Below, piece by piece: positions 24,804 to 32,387 of a stretch of DNA of 32,387 nt. The stretch covers positions 1-32,387 of the forward strand of contig SHLQ01000013.1 in NCBI GenBank assembly GCA_004282895.1, written 5' to 3'. The notes beneath the pieces were generated by a model. That model ran no database searches, was not told where the DNA came from, and worked only from the letters and a program-made list of their open reading frames with translations. The stretch is from Acidimicrobiales bacterium. GTDB lineage: Bacteria; Actinomycetota; Acidimicrobiia; Acidimicrobiales; SHLQ01. Position numbers and translations under genes: made by a program. The first letter of the stretch is position 1. Every line of letters begins with the position of its first letter.

Positions 24804-25601
24804 TTAGATCAGGCGCCGTCGGGACTTGAGCCACCAGGTGCCGCCCACAGCCAGCGCACCCGCGCCAGCAACAAGGGCTCCGGTTCGTGCGTGTTCGCCC
24901 ATCTTGTGACGCAGTGACACCTTGTTCGTGAACGTCCGGACTTCCCAGCCTCGATCGAGTGCCTCACGGGCCAACGCCCGATCCGGGTTGACCACGACGG
25001 GATGCCCGACGGCTTCGAGCATGGGCATGTCGGTCACGGAGTCGGTGTAGGCGTACGACGCCCGCAGATCCAAGTCGTATTCGAGCGCGAGAGCTTCCAT
25101 CGCATCGACTTTGTAGGGGCCGTAGCTGTAGAACTCGACCTCGCCGGTGTATCGTCCATCGGCGTCGACCTCGGCCATGCTCGCGACCGAACCATCGGCC
25201 CCGAGGTACCGAGCCAGCGGGCGAACGACCTCTTCGGGTGAGGCCGAAACCATGAATACCATGTGGCCCGCAGCCTTGTGGGCATCCATTTCTGCGAGTG
25301 CCTCCTGGTAGACGATCGGGTCGATCACTTCCTCCATCGCACTGGTGACGAGGCGGTTGATCTTCTCCCGCTCCCAGCCTTTGCACAGCTTCAGCGCGCT
25401 GTTTCGCATCTCTTCCATGCGGTCGTGATCCGCACCCAGGTACTGATACACCGCCTTGCCCCAGATCGCCCGCATGATCACGCCGGGGCCGAGATAGCCC
25501 GCTTCCCGCAGGGTCGAGCTGAAGGCGAACATCGACGCCGTGGCAATGGTCGTCTTGTCGAGATCAAAGAAGGCGGCAACGCCGAGTTCCTGAGCCTGCA
25601 T
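24804..25601 (-). CDS. HAD-IB family phosphatase (SerB-like) with a C-terminal membrane segment
   Basis: It is a 265-residue HAD hydrolase. Motif I is FFDLDKTTIA, where the nucleophile Asp is followed by the acid/base Asp. Motif II is MVSASPEE, and motif IV with the metal Asp is in AYTDSVTDMPMLEAVG. The cap is helical, as in phosphoserine-phosphatase-like HAD-IB proteins. The C-terminal stretch GALVAGAGALAVGGTWWL followed by KSRRR looks like a single membrane anchor with a basic end. The ATG at 25601 is chosen because TACGCT (complement of 25609-25614) lies seven bases before it, fitting leaderless initiation; GGGAGG in that spacer is an alternative signal. An ATG at 25637 would add 12 residues. 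Related proteins act on lysophospholipids or phosphoserine; the substrate here is unknown. Confidence 0.86.
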   Translation of the reverse strand: MQAQELGVAAFFDLDKTTIATASMFAFSSTLREAGYLGPGVIMRAIWGKAVYQYLGADHDRMEEMRNSALKLCKGWEREKINRLVTSAMEEVIDPIVYQEALAEMDAHKAAGHMVFMVSASPEEVVRPLARYLGADGSVASMAEVDADGRYTGEVEFYSYGPYKVDAMEALALEYDLDLRASYAYTDSVTDMPMLEAVGHPVVVNPDRALAREALDRGWEVRTFTNKVSLRHKMGEHARTGALVAGAGALAVGGTWWLKSRRRLI

Positions 25602-25769
25602 TCCTCCCAGCGTAGATGCCGCACTTGGGCTTGACATGTGACGGTCGACGCCCCGGCTTGCCGTCATCAACGTGCTTGCGCGAAGGTGATCGTACGTCGC
25701 TACGAGTGGCGCTCTCGGCGATTGGCCCACACTTCCCCTGTCCTTCTGACATGACTGTGAGGCCGCTCC
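25602..25769. promoter_or_regulatory. Divergent promoter region between the HAD gene and the tad locus
   Basis: This gene-free stretch separates divergent genes. The minus-strand TACGCT box at 25609-25614 is the probable -10 of the HAD gene. On the plus side GAGG near 25757-25760 is a weak ribosome binding site for tadZ. No clear operator is seen. Confidence 0.4.
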
Positions 25770-26426
25770 ATGATGTGGAGCATCTGTTCGTCCAAGGGTG
25801 GTGTGGGTGCATCCGTGCTCGCCGCGACCCTCGCAATCGAGTCCGCACGAACGTCCGAGGTGCTGCTCGTCGACCTGGATGGTGACCAACCCGACATCCT
25901 CGGCGTGGAGACGCCTGAACTTGGACTTCGGGACTGGCTTCGCTCCGACGCCGATGGAGAGTCGATCGAGAATCTCACGGTGCCCGTTGGGTCGCGGCTG
26001 CGATTGCTGGCGGCGGGTGAGGGTGATGCCACCGATGTCTCTCGACTCGCCGCGTTGTTGCCCCAGTTCCGCGTGTCGCCGATCGTGATCTTCGATGTCG
26101 GCGTCGCCAACGCCGAGCCGTTCTCCATGCAGTCGATGGTGCTGGCGGCGAGCGATCGAACGTCGCTGGTCATCCGGGCGTGTTACGTGGCGTTGCGGCG
26201 GGCGCAACGGCTGCATCTCGAGCCTCACGACACCGTCGAGGTTGTCGAAGGCGGCCGCGCCCTCACGACCGCCGATCTTGAGGGAGCGTTGGGGCTCCCT
26301 GTTACCGCACGGGTTCCCGTCGACCCGCACATCGCGCGGGCCGTTGATGCGGGCATGTTGTTGCATCGCCGGCCGCGGTCGCTCCGTCGGTGCGCACAGG
26401 ACCTCATTGGCCAGGTGGCGCCATGA
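25770..26426 (+). CDS. tadZ: TadZ/CpaE-like (Ssd-like) ParA-superfamily protein
   Basis: It is a 218-residue MinD/ParA-fold protein at the head of the tad locus, where TadZ is thought to position the pilus machinery at the pole. The P-loop reads SSKGGVGAS: the signature Lys of ParA proteins is present, but the Lys expected before the final Thr/Ser is Ala. This is a deviant Walker A known in actinobacterial Ssd/TadZ-like proteins and implies weak or absent ATP hydrolysis. LLVDLDGDQPDILG is the switch-I/Walker B region. The N-terminal receiver-like domain found in CpaE is absent. Two adjacent ATGs offer starts at 25770 and 25773. It overlaps tadA by ATGA. Confidence 0.83.
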   Translation: MMWSICSSKGGVGASVLAATLAIESARTSEVLLVDLDGDQPDILGVETPELGLRDWLRSDADGESIENLTVPVGSRLRLLAAGEGDATDVSRLAALLPQFRVSPIVIFDVGVANAEPFSMQSMVLAASDRTSLVIRACYVALRRAQRLHLEPHDTVEVVEGGRALTTADLEGALGLPVTARVPVDPHIARAVDAGMLLHRRPRSLRRCAQDLIGQVAP

Positions 26427-27541
26427 CGTCGATCGAGGAGGTGCACCGGCGGCTGTGGGCGAGTGTGGAGGAGCACGATGTGGGTGGGGTTGATGCCGAG
26501 ATCGACCGGTTGGTCGACGATGTCGAACCCCTTGCATCGCCCGGTGAACACGCTCGACTTGTGCGCGAAGTACGAGCTCGCGTCGACGGGCTCGGCCCTC
26601 TGCAGCACTTGGCGGACGATCCGTCGGTGACGGAGATCATGGTCAATGCCGGCTCGGACGTGTGGGTCGAACGTCACGGCGAGCTTCACCGCACGTCGGT
26701 TGTGATGACCGCCGTTGAGGCGGAACATCTGGTTCGCCGGCTCGCATCGGCTGTGGGTCGTCGCATCGATCGTTCGTCGCCCACGGTGGATGTGCGCCTG
26801 GCGGACGGCGCTCGGCTGCATGCGGTGTTACCACCGCTCGCCGTCGACGGGCCGAGCATCACCATTCGACGGTTTCGGCCGTCCCCGGTCGGTCTCGAGG
26901 AGATGGCACCCCCCGCCGTGGCGAATCTGCTGAAGGCCGCCGTCGGGGCAGCCGCCACCATTCTCGTCGCTGGGTCCACGGGTAGCGGCAAAACCACGCT
27001 GCTCAACGCCTTGGCCGCGTGTGTACCGGCGGAGGAACGGCTCGTGACCATCGAGGACTCCGCCGAGTTGCAGCTGGTGAACCCTCACGTTGTGCGACTC
27101 GAATCCCAACCGGAGGGAAGCGACCACGAGGGAATCGACCTTCGGGAACTCGTTCGAAACGCGCTCCGAATGCGACCGGATCGGCTGATTTGCGGCGAGA
27201 TGCGCGGCTCGGAAGCGTTTGACCTCGTGCAGGCATTGAACACGGGCCACCACGGTTCGTTGACGACCGTTCACGCCAACTCGCCGTCCGATGCACTCCG
27301 TCGGATCGAGGCGTTGGTGATGCTCGGTGGGTCCGGGCTCCCGCTGCCGGCGGTTCGACAGCAGCTCGCGGCCTCGATCGACCTGGTCGTCCTCATGGCT
27401 CGTGGCGTCGGCTCGTCCCGCAGGGTGATGTCGGTTTCAGAAGTCCCGGCGACCGTCGAAGCGGACTGGTGCCTTCGTCCCCTCGCCGTCGGAACGGTCA
27501 TTTCCAAAGAGCCGACACGCACATGGTGGGACCGCACATGA
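26423..27541 (+). CDS. tadA: TadA/CpaF type II/IV secretion ATPase
   Basis: It is a 372-residue hexameric ATPase that drives assembly or retraction of the Flp/Tad pilus. The N-terminal helical domain leads into VTEIMVNAGSDVWVERHG. Walker A is VAGSTGSGKTTLLN near residue 182, the Asp box is VTIEDSAELQL, and Walker B is CGEMRGSEAFDLVQA, followed by the His box TGHHGSLTTVHANSP. These are complete for an active enzyme. The ATG at 26423 overlaps the tadZ stop, and the stop overlaps tadB. Confidence 0.94.
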   Translation: MTSIEEVHRRLWASVEEHDVGGVDAEIDRLVDDVEPLASPGEHARLVREVRARVDGLGPLQHLADDPSVTEIMVNAGSDVWVERHGELHRTSVVMTAVEAEHLVRRLASAVGRRIDRSSPTVDVRLADGARLHAVLPPLAVDGPSITIRRFRPSPVGLEEMAPPAVANLLKAAVGAAATILVAGSTGSGKTTLLNALAACVPAEERLVTIEDSAELQLVNPHVVRLESQPEGSDHEGIDLRELVRNALRMRPDRLICGEMRGSEAFDLVQALNTGHHGSLTTVHANSPSDALRRIEALVMLGGSGLPLPAVRQQLAASIDLVVLMARGVGSSRRVMSVSEVPATVEADWCLRPLAVGTVISKEPTRTWWDRT

Positions 27542-28326
27542 TGCCGAAGCGACTGCCGTCGCGACCCAACACCGCCGACCCATCGCTGGTCCGGACCTTC
27601 GATGAGCGCGGACTTCAACTGATCCACCAGATCGAGCCGCGCTGGCGGTATTCGCCGAGTCGGATGTGGCTGGTAGTCGGGGTGGCTTCCGTCGGTCTTT
27701 CCTTGCGCATGGGAGTACTGCCGGCGGCCTTCGTGACCGTAGCGGTACTGGCGCTGCCGCTCTTCGTTGTACGAGTGGTTGCCGCGCGGTCACGACGGGC
27801 AATCGAAGACCATCTTCCGGAGTACTGCATCGATGTGGCCAGGGGGTTGCGGTCGGGGCAGTCGATGCGGGCGGCGATCGGGCACACCATCGATGCCGCG
27901 CCGGGGTTGGCTCCACCCCAGGCGTGCCAGGTCATCGTGGAATACGACGCAGGGCGACCGATGAATGCCGCCATTGGCGAGTGGGCAGGTCGAGGCAGGA
28001 TTTCCGGGTCCGAGCGGCTGCTCGCACAGGCCCTTCATGTCGGGTCGCTGGCTGGAGGACCGGTCGGTCCCAGCCTGGACCTGATCAGCGATTCGATTCG
28101 CGCCGAACTGTCCGCGACCCGTCGACGAGAGTCTTTGACGTCTCAGGCGAGGTACTCCGCTCGGGTGCTGACGGCCCTGCCGGTTGGTGTCGCCGCACTC
28201 ACCGGTGTGCTCAGCGAGTCCGCGGTCTATTCGGGCTCGATCGCCATGGTGTCTCTGGTCGTCGGTGTACTTCTGGCGGGGCTCGGTTTGTTGTGGATGA
28301 ACTGGCTGATTGGCAGGGTGGCGTGA
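27538..28326 (+). CDS. tadB: TadB-like inner-membrane pilus platform protein
   Basis: It is a 262-residue T2SF (GspF)-domain membrane protein. An N-terminal hydrophobic pair at about residues 42-80 is followed by a cytoplasmic helical domain with IDVARGLRSGQSMRAAI and ALHVGSLAGGPVGPSLDLI. Two C-terminal membrane segments follow. TadB and TadC form the platform that TadA acts on. The ATG at 27538 overlaps the tadA stop, with a second ATG immediately after. It is coupled to tadC by GTGA. Confidence 0.88.
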   Translation: MMPKRLPSRPNTADPSLVRTFDERGLQLIHQIEPRWRYSPSRMWLVVGVASVGLSLRMGVLPAAFVTVAVLALPLFVVRVVAARSRRAIEDHLPEYCIDVARGLRSGQSMRAAIGHTIDAAPGLAPPQACQVIVEYDAGRPMNAAIGEWAGRGRISGSERLLAQALHVGSLAGGPVGPSLDLISDSIRAELSATRRRESLTSQARYSARVLTALPVGVAALTGVLSESAVYSGSIAMVSLVVGVLLAGLGLLWMNWLIGRVA

Positions 28327-28859
28327 TTCCCACAAGGCTGCCCAACCCTCAGCCGGCCGTGTCGCTCCCGCGCAGTCGATTCGTCCAGCGGCGCCGCGGG
28401 AGCGGAGCGAAACGAGGCAGTGGTTCCAACCTCTCGGGCCGGGTCGCCCTGCTCGCAATGGCGTTGTCGTCCGGTTCGACCATCCAAGGCGCCATCGAGC
28501 TTCTCGCCGAACTCGGGACCGACGACGAGGTCCGACCCTGGCGCACGGCGGCGGCGAGGCTTCGTCATGGCGCCGACCTTCGTTCGGCCCTGGAGATCGC
28601 CGAGCTCGATGGCACACCCGACTTCCAGCGGGTCGCTCGGACGGTGGAGCGGGCATCGTTCGACGGCGTTGCGCTCTCCGACCAGCTCAGGGCGCTGGCG
28701 GCCGATCTGCACCGTGAACGCGTGCACCGGATGGAACTTGCTGCGAATCGTTTGTCCATCACCCTTCTGTTCCCACTGATCACCTGCGTGCTTCCCGCAT
28801 TCGCGTTGTTGACGCTCGCACCGATGGTGATCGCCATCTTCGACGGGATCGGGCTTTGA
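28323..28859 (+). CDS. tadC: TadC-like pilus platform protein (short form)
   Basis: It is a 178-residue T2SF-domain protein. The cytoplasmic helical domain shows LLAMALSSGSTIQGAIELLA and RTVERASFDGVALSDQL, and the C-terminus is hydrophobic (ITLLFPLITCVLPAFALLTLAPMV divided here as two short membrane parts). It lacks the N-terminal membrane segments of full TadC and is about half the length of proteobacterial TadC, as seen in compact actinobacterial tad loci. The start is GTG at 28323 within the tadB stop; longer frames upstream are out-of-frame readings of tadB. Confidence 0.82.
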   Translation: MIPTRLPNPQPAVSLPRSRFVQRRRGSGAKRGSGSNLSGRVALLAMALSSGSTIQGAIELLAELGTDDEVRPWRTAAARLRHGADLRSALEIAELDGTPDFQRVARTVERASFDGVALSDQLRALAADLHRERVHRMELAANRLSITLLFPLITCVLPAFALLTLAPMVIAIFDGIGL

Positions 28860-28915
28860 GCCTCGGTCCCAACGTCTCGGCCGCTGAGCCCCATTTCAAC
28901 GACGAAGGACAAACC

Positions 28916-29086
28916 ATGAATACAAACCATCGACATCCCGAACGAGGGCAGTCGACCGCGGAGTACGCGCTGCTTCTCCTGGCGGCGGCGACGATTGCCA
29001 TTCTCGTGGCGACGTGGGCGACGGACACCGGCAAGATCGGCACGTTGTTCGACGCGGTCATCGATGCGGTGATCGGCAAGATCTGA
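28916..29086 (+). CDS. Flp/DUF4244-like prepilin
   Basis: It is a 56-residue small pilin. The short basic leader (MNTNHRHPERG) ends in G-QSTAEYALLLL, the class III prepilin cleavage and methylation context with Glu at +5, followed by one long hydrophobic helix to about residue 38 and a short amphipathic tail. This is the usual size of actinobacterial DUF4244/Flp pilins. AAGGAC lies about seven bases before the ATG. It lies between tadC and a TadE-like gene, so it is the likely major pilus subunit. Confidence 0.87.
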   Translation: MNTNHRHPERGQSTAEYALLLLAAATIAILVATWATDTGKIGTLFDAVIDAVIGKI

Positions 29087-29451
29087 TGTCGAAACGGTGG
29101 GAGGATCGGGGCCAGGCGACCGTGGAGCTGGCGCTGGTCCTCCCAATCGTTCTACTCGCCCTTGCGGTCCTCGTACACGCCTCGGTGGTGATCGGTGTCC
29201 AACTCGGGCTCGAGCACGCCGCGCGCGAAGGTGCTCGAGCCGCCGCGGTAAGTCCCGACCGAGCTCATGAAGCGGCGCGGGCAGCCGCTTCTGGTGACGG
29301 TGCCAACCGGGTGGAAGTTGTCGTCGATGCCACGCATATCAGCGTCTCGATCGCCCGCACGGTGGACATCCTGCCCGTGTTTCCTGGCATCGGAGGTCGC
29401 ACTCTTCGGGCCGAAGCCACCATGCGTCGCGAGGATCTTCTGAATCGCTAG
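29086..29451 (+). CDS. TadE-like pseudopilin
   Basis: It is a 121-residue protein with a short leader and the TadE signature: DRGQATVELALVLPIVLLAL, then a hydrophobic helix and LGLEHAAREGARAAAV. It is probably a minor pseudopilin processed and exported with the Tad pilus. The ATG shares a base with the pilin stop (TGATG). No TadF or peptidase (TadV) follows, so the prepilin peptidase must be elsewhere. Confidence 0.86.
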   Translation: MSKRWEDRGQATVELALVLPIVLLALAVLVHASVVIGVQLGLEHAAREGARAAAVSPDRAHEAARAAASGDGANRVEVVVDATHISVSIARTVDILPVFPGIGGRTLRAEATMRREDLLNR

Positions 29452-29516
29452 CCGCATACCGGGGTGGTTCGTTCGATCCATCCAGAGAACGCCAGAACCC
29501 GCCGATTCTCAACGTA

Positions 29517-31127
29517 ATGACTACTCACTCCGCGCGCGCGGGTACCCACGGCAGTTTCGGCTGGTCCCGTCGGCCATTCTTCGCGCTCGCCGTACGAGTG
29601 CTGACCGTCGCGGGGCCGCTTCTTGCCGGCTGGTTCGCGGTCCGAGCTCTGCAGTCACGGTTCATCACCGCGGAGGGCGGCGCCGGCGTCGTCTTCTGGG
29701 TCGTGCAGGCGATTGTTGTCGCCGTCGTCGCGACGCACATCGTCAGCCGCCTGACGAGTCGACTGACCCCCATGGTTGCGTTGTTGAACATGACCCTGGT
29801 CTTCCCCGATCAGGCGCCATCGCGGTTTGGGTTGGCGCTTCGGTCCGGCATGGGTTCCCGACTCGCAGACCAGACAACGCAGCTCTCGTCGGATGCACAA
29901 GAAGCCGCCGTGCAGGCGCTGGCGCTCGTCAATTCGCTCGGCGATCACGAACGCCTCACCCGCGGGCACACGGAACGAGTGCGGGCGTATGCCGATCTCA
30001 TCGGGCAGGAGATGGGCCTGAACGCCGAAGATCTGAACAAGCTCCGATGGGGAGTGCTGTTGCATGACATCGGCAAGCTGCGCGTCGACGCCGATGTGCT
30101 CAACAAACCATCCAAACCAAACGCCGAGGAGTGGGAATCGCTGAGTCATCACCCTGCCGCCGGCATGGAGATCCTGGAGCCGCTCCGCGAATGGCTCGGG
30201 CCGTGGATGAATGCCGCGGGTGATCATCACGAGCGGTGGGACGGGGCAGGGTATCCCCAAGGTCTCAAGGGGGTCGAGATCTCACTGGCCGGTCGGATCA
30301 CGGCGGTGGCCGATGCGTTCGACGTGATCACGTCGACCCGGTCGTACAAATCCGCCTTGTCGAGCGAAACGGCCCGCGAGGAGCTGGTGCGTCACGCCGG
30401 CACGCAGTTCGATCCGGCGATAGTCAGGGCATTCCTGCGGGTCGGCTTGAAGCGGCGACGTTCGCTGGGCGTCTTTGGCTGGATGCTGGAACTCCCAGGT
30501 GTTGGTCAGCTGGCAAGCACGATGAGCGCCGCTCCTGCGGTTGTGACCACCAGTGCCGCTGTGGTCTCGGTCTCCGTGGCGTCACTTGGTGCGCCAGCGC
30601 TCGCTGCGCAGCCAAGCTCGTTGGCCTTCGGAGAGGAAGCCACCGAGGTGGTCGTTGCGTCTTCAACCACCACGACCACCGTGGGCGTCACCTCTGACGG
30701 CAACGCCGTTGTCGTGGCGACAACCCGTCCCACACCCACGCCGACAACCACGACCACGACCGCAGTGCCCACAACGTCAACCACGACGACGACCACGGTC
30801 AGACCCGCCACGACGACGGTCGCTCCGACCACCACCACCACAAACGCCCTCGGCCCCGACGCCGTTTCGGACTCCTACGTGACGGAGAACGACGACTGGA
30901 ACACGATGCGCGTGCTGAACAACGACAGCACACCGTTGCCGCTCTGGTCGATGGAGATCGTCGATCTTCCGAAGCACGCCGCGTCGATCGAAGTGCGCTC
31001 GAACTTCAGCATTCGCTACTACATCGCCGACGGTTTCGTCGGCACAGATACCTTCTCGTACCGAATATGTGATGTCGCAGACAACTGTGACACCGCGCAG
31101 GTCACGTTGAGGGTCAAGGACGATTAG
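29517..31127 (+). CDS. Membrane HD-GYP domain protein with extracellular Thr-rich stalk and Ig-like domain
   Basis: It is a 536-residue protein. Two N-terminal membrane segments lie at about residues 20-45 and 56-80. A cytoplasmic HD-GYP phosphodiesterase domain spans about residues 140-315, with H183-D184 in LLHDIGKL, HHPAAGMEIL, AAGDHHERWDGAGYPQG (G245-Y246-P247) and DAFDVITS. HD-GYP domains normally hydrolyse cyclic di-GMP. A third hydrophobic segment (about 325-357) then crosses the membrane. Beyond it is a Thr/Pro-rich stalk (about 380-440) and a C-terminal Ig-like domain (DAVSDSYVTENDD ... DTFSYRICDVADNCD). This topology would link an outside domain to cyclic dinucleotide turnover inside. 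It follows the tad locus after 65 bases and may tune it. The catalytic residues look complete. Confidence 0.87.
   Translation: MTTHSARAGTHGSFGWSRRPFFALAVRVLTVAGPLLAGWFAVRALQSRFITAEGGAGVVFWVVQAIVVAVVATHIVSRLTSRLTPMVALLNMTLVFPDQAPSRFGLALRSGMGSRLADQTTQLSSDAQEAAVQALALVNSLGDHERLTRGHTERVRAYADLIGQEMGLNAEDLNKLRWGVLLHDIGKLRVDADVLNKPSKPNAEEWESLSHHPAAGMEILEPLREWLGPWMNAAGDHHERWDGAGYPQGLKGVEISLAGRITAVADAFDVITSTRSYKSALSSETAREELVRHAGTQFDPAIVRAFLRVGLKRRRSLGVFGWMLELPGVGQLASTMSAAPAVVTTSAAVVSVSVASLGAPALAAQPSSLAFGEEATEVVVASSTTTTTVGVTSDGNAVVVATTRPTPTPTTTTTTAVPTTSTTTTTTVRPATTTVAPTTTTTNALGPDAVSDSYVTENDDWNTMRVLNNDSTPLPLWSMEIVDLPKHAASIEVRSNFSIRYYIADGFVGTDTFSYRICDVADNCDTAQVTLRVKDD
30739..30843 (+). repeat. Thr-codon low-complexity tract
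   Basis: This is a run rich in ACC, ACG and ACA codons inside the HD-GYP gene, encoding the extracellular Thr-rich stalk. The ACN triplet repetition makes it prone to length variation by slippage. Changes would be in multiples of three, so the frame is kept. Confidence 0.7.
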
Positions 31128-31128
31128 G

Positions 31129-31134
31129 TATCGT
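31129..31134 (+). promoter_or_regulatory. Probable -10 box of a leaderless transcript
   Basis: TATCGT ends six bases before the ATG at 31141 and no Shine-Dalgarno is present. The same geometry occurs at nadE (1236-1241) and at the HAD gene (25609-25614, minus). It overlaps the last two bases before the end of the preceding intergenic gap, just after the HD-GYP stop. Confidence 0.45.
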
Positions 31135-31140
31135 CTCGCC

Positions 31141-32387
31141 ATGATCGGTCGCAGGGTCGCGTGTATCGCGAGTGTGAGTTTGGCGCTGCTGGCATCGGCG
31201 TGCACCAGCGGATCCGACACCACCACACCAACCACCAGCAGCTCCACGGCGCCCGTGGAGTCTGTGGAGCAACCGCCGGTGGTTACGCCGGCGCCGAATC
31301 CACCCACCGGCGTGTTCATTGTCAGCACCGAAGGTGGCCAGATCACGCTTCAGTGGGATCCGAGTCGAGAAGACAGTGTCACCGGCTACCAGGTCGTTCG
31401 AGCGCGCAGTGGTGCAACCAGTCGCGTGGACGTCACCACCAACGAGTTCGTGGACAGCGGCCTCGACGACGGAGACATCTACAGCTATTCGGTGATCGCG
31501 GTGGGAAGCGGCGGCGAGAGTGATCGCAGTGACTCGGTGACCGCGCAGGTTGGCTCCGACACCAACCCTCCCTCGGTGCCCGGCCGGCCCCGCGTCATCG
31601 AGGACTCGACCAGTGCAGTTGCACTCGAGTGGCGTGCCTCCTCCGACATCTCCGGCGTTGCTTCCTATGAGGTGTCTCGTCGTGGCGAAGGTGCCGAAGA
31701 AACCATCACGGTCACCGAGCCGACCCTGGTCGATGATGTGGAACCGGGCCTCGTCCTGACGTACTCCGTCGTCGCCGTCGACACAATAGGCAATCGATCG
31801 ATAGCGGGGCGCTCGGTCACCGTTCTTAGTGGCAGCAGCTCCGATGAAGTGGTGATCGTCGTCTCCGGAACGTCGGATCCGGAGAGCGACCCCGACACCG
31901 ACCGGTTGTATCGCTCCCTGCTCGGGGCCGGCTTCTCGGTCAGCTGGTTCGACGACGAAGCCTTCGACGCGAACCTCACCCGTTCCGACGACGTCGTACT
32001 TCTGCTCGGCGACGTGCAAGGCGAGGGATTCGATTGGAACGTCTTCTCCACCGATTCGCCGATCATCGGCTTCAAGTCCATGTTCGTACAGGCCAGTGGC
32101 ATTACGGAGAATGCGCCCAAACTCGACCGACTCGCCCAACTCGACTACCTGCCTCCGAATGGCACCGCCCGCGAGGTGTTGATGACCACGACGGGTCGGC
32201 CGAAAGCGGTTGTTTACCTGCCCGAAACCGAGTTCTTCCCCGATCTCGAAGTGTGGGCCAAGCCCGTGTGGTCAGACACCATTGCCGTCGCCGGCCTCGT
32301 GCCTGCTGGCGGCGAGTTGGCCACAGAGAAGATTGCGCCGGGTTGTCGAGCCTTCTTCCCGGGTAATACGGACAGCCTCCGCGAACA
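31141..32387 (+). CDS. Lipoprotein with two fibronectin type III domains (3' end outside the window)
   Basis: The frame is open from ATG 31141 to the end of the window, giving at least 415 residues. The signal peptide MIGRRVACIASVSLALLASAC ends in a lipobox LASAC (Cys21), so the protein is lipid-anchored outside the membrane. A Thr/Ser/Pro-rich linker is followed by two fibronectin III-like domains: about residues 52-140 (ITLQWDPSREDSVTGYQVVR) and 144-230 (VALEWRASSDISGVASYEVS). After residue 235 comes a Rossmann-like region (EVVIVVSGTSDPESD, DVVLLLGDVQGEGF) that I do not recognise. It may belong to surface or carbohydrate binding. The role and the missing end are unknown. Confidence 0.85.
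   Translation, partial: MIGRRVACIASVSLALLASACTSGSDTTTPTTSSSTAPVESVEQPPVVTPAPNPPTGVFIVSTEGGQITLQWDPSREDSVTGYQVVRARSGATSRVDVTTNEFVDSGLDDGDIYSYSVIAVGSGGESDRSDSVTAQVGSDTNPPSVPGRPRVIEDSTSAVALEWRASSDISGVASYEVSRRGEGAEETITVTEPTLVDDVEPGLVLTYSVVAVDTIGNRSIAGRSVTVLSGSSSDEVVIVVSGTSDPESDPDTDRLYRSLLGAGFSVSWFDDEAFDANLTRSDDVVLLLGDVQGEGFDWNVFSTDSPIIGFKSMFVQASGITENAPKLDRLAQLDYLPPNGTAREVLMTTTGRPKAVVYLPETEFFPDLEVWAKPVWSDTIAVAGLVPAGGELATEKIAPGCRAFFPGNTDSLRE

Noticed and set aside
25638-26537. Long upstream extension of the HAD phosphatase frame
   Set aside because: It runs antisense through tadZ and lacks domain features; motif I of the HAD fold starts soon after 25601.

Overview
The window looks like chromosomal DNA of a high-GC actinobacterium, most probably of the Acidimicrobiia type (Ilumatobacter-like). 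This rests on codon bias towards G/C in third position, actinobacterial-style Tad pilus genes, a group-2 RpoD-like sigma factor, and several starts that look leaderless, with a TANNNT box six or seven bases before the start codon. Taxonomy is inferred from these traits, not from a marker gene.

Layout. 1-4.1 kb: a hairpin repeat array, a short-chain dehydrogenase (minus strand), glutamine-dependent NAD+ synthetase and an RpoD-family sigma factor. 4.1-5.9 kb: a Rieske/glutamate-synthase fusion followed directly by a selenocysteine tRNA (anticodon TCA). 6.0-6.9 kb: a phytanoyl-CoA-dioxygenase-family enzyme on the minus strand, divergent from the main cluster. 7.1-24.8 kb: a long same-strand run of sixteen genes, mostly joined by ATGA/GTGA/TGATG overlaps. 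It is built around myo-inositol-type catabolism: an IolE-like dehydratase, a sugar ABC transporter (lipoprotein, oversized permease, ATPase), a PanB-like TIM barrel, IolC kinase, IolB, a D-2-hydroxyacid dehydrogenase, three GFO/IDH/MocA dehydrogenases (one a good IolG), IolD, a desaturase-type oxygenase fused to a Rieske domain, an SDR, a second IolB and a LacD/DUF2090-type aldolase. 24.8-25.6 kb: a HAD phosphatase on the minus strand. 25.8-29.5 kb: a compact tad locus (tadZ, tadA, tadB, tadC, Flp-like pilin, TadE). 29.5-32.4 kb: an HD-GYP membrane protein with an external Ig-like tail, and a fibronectin-III lipoprotein that runs off the window.

How the genes work together. The core steps from cyclitol to DHAP plus malonate semialdehyde can all be assigned: IolG oxidises, IolE dehydrates, IolD opens the ring, IolB isomerises, IolC phosphorylates and the aldolase cleaves. 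IolA and a regulator are not in the window. The additional genes (two possible oxygenases, two further GFO dehydrogenases, an SDR, a hydroxyacid dehydrogenase, a PanB homologue lacking expected metal ligands, and a second IolB) suggest that the substrate is not plain myo-inositol but a modified cyclitol or related polyol that needs oxidative trimming first. That is an inference and is the best candidate here for an undescribed system. Two tandem inverted pairs of GGGGTCWGACCCC sit inside the run, just before iolD.
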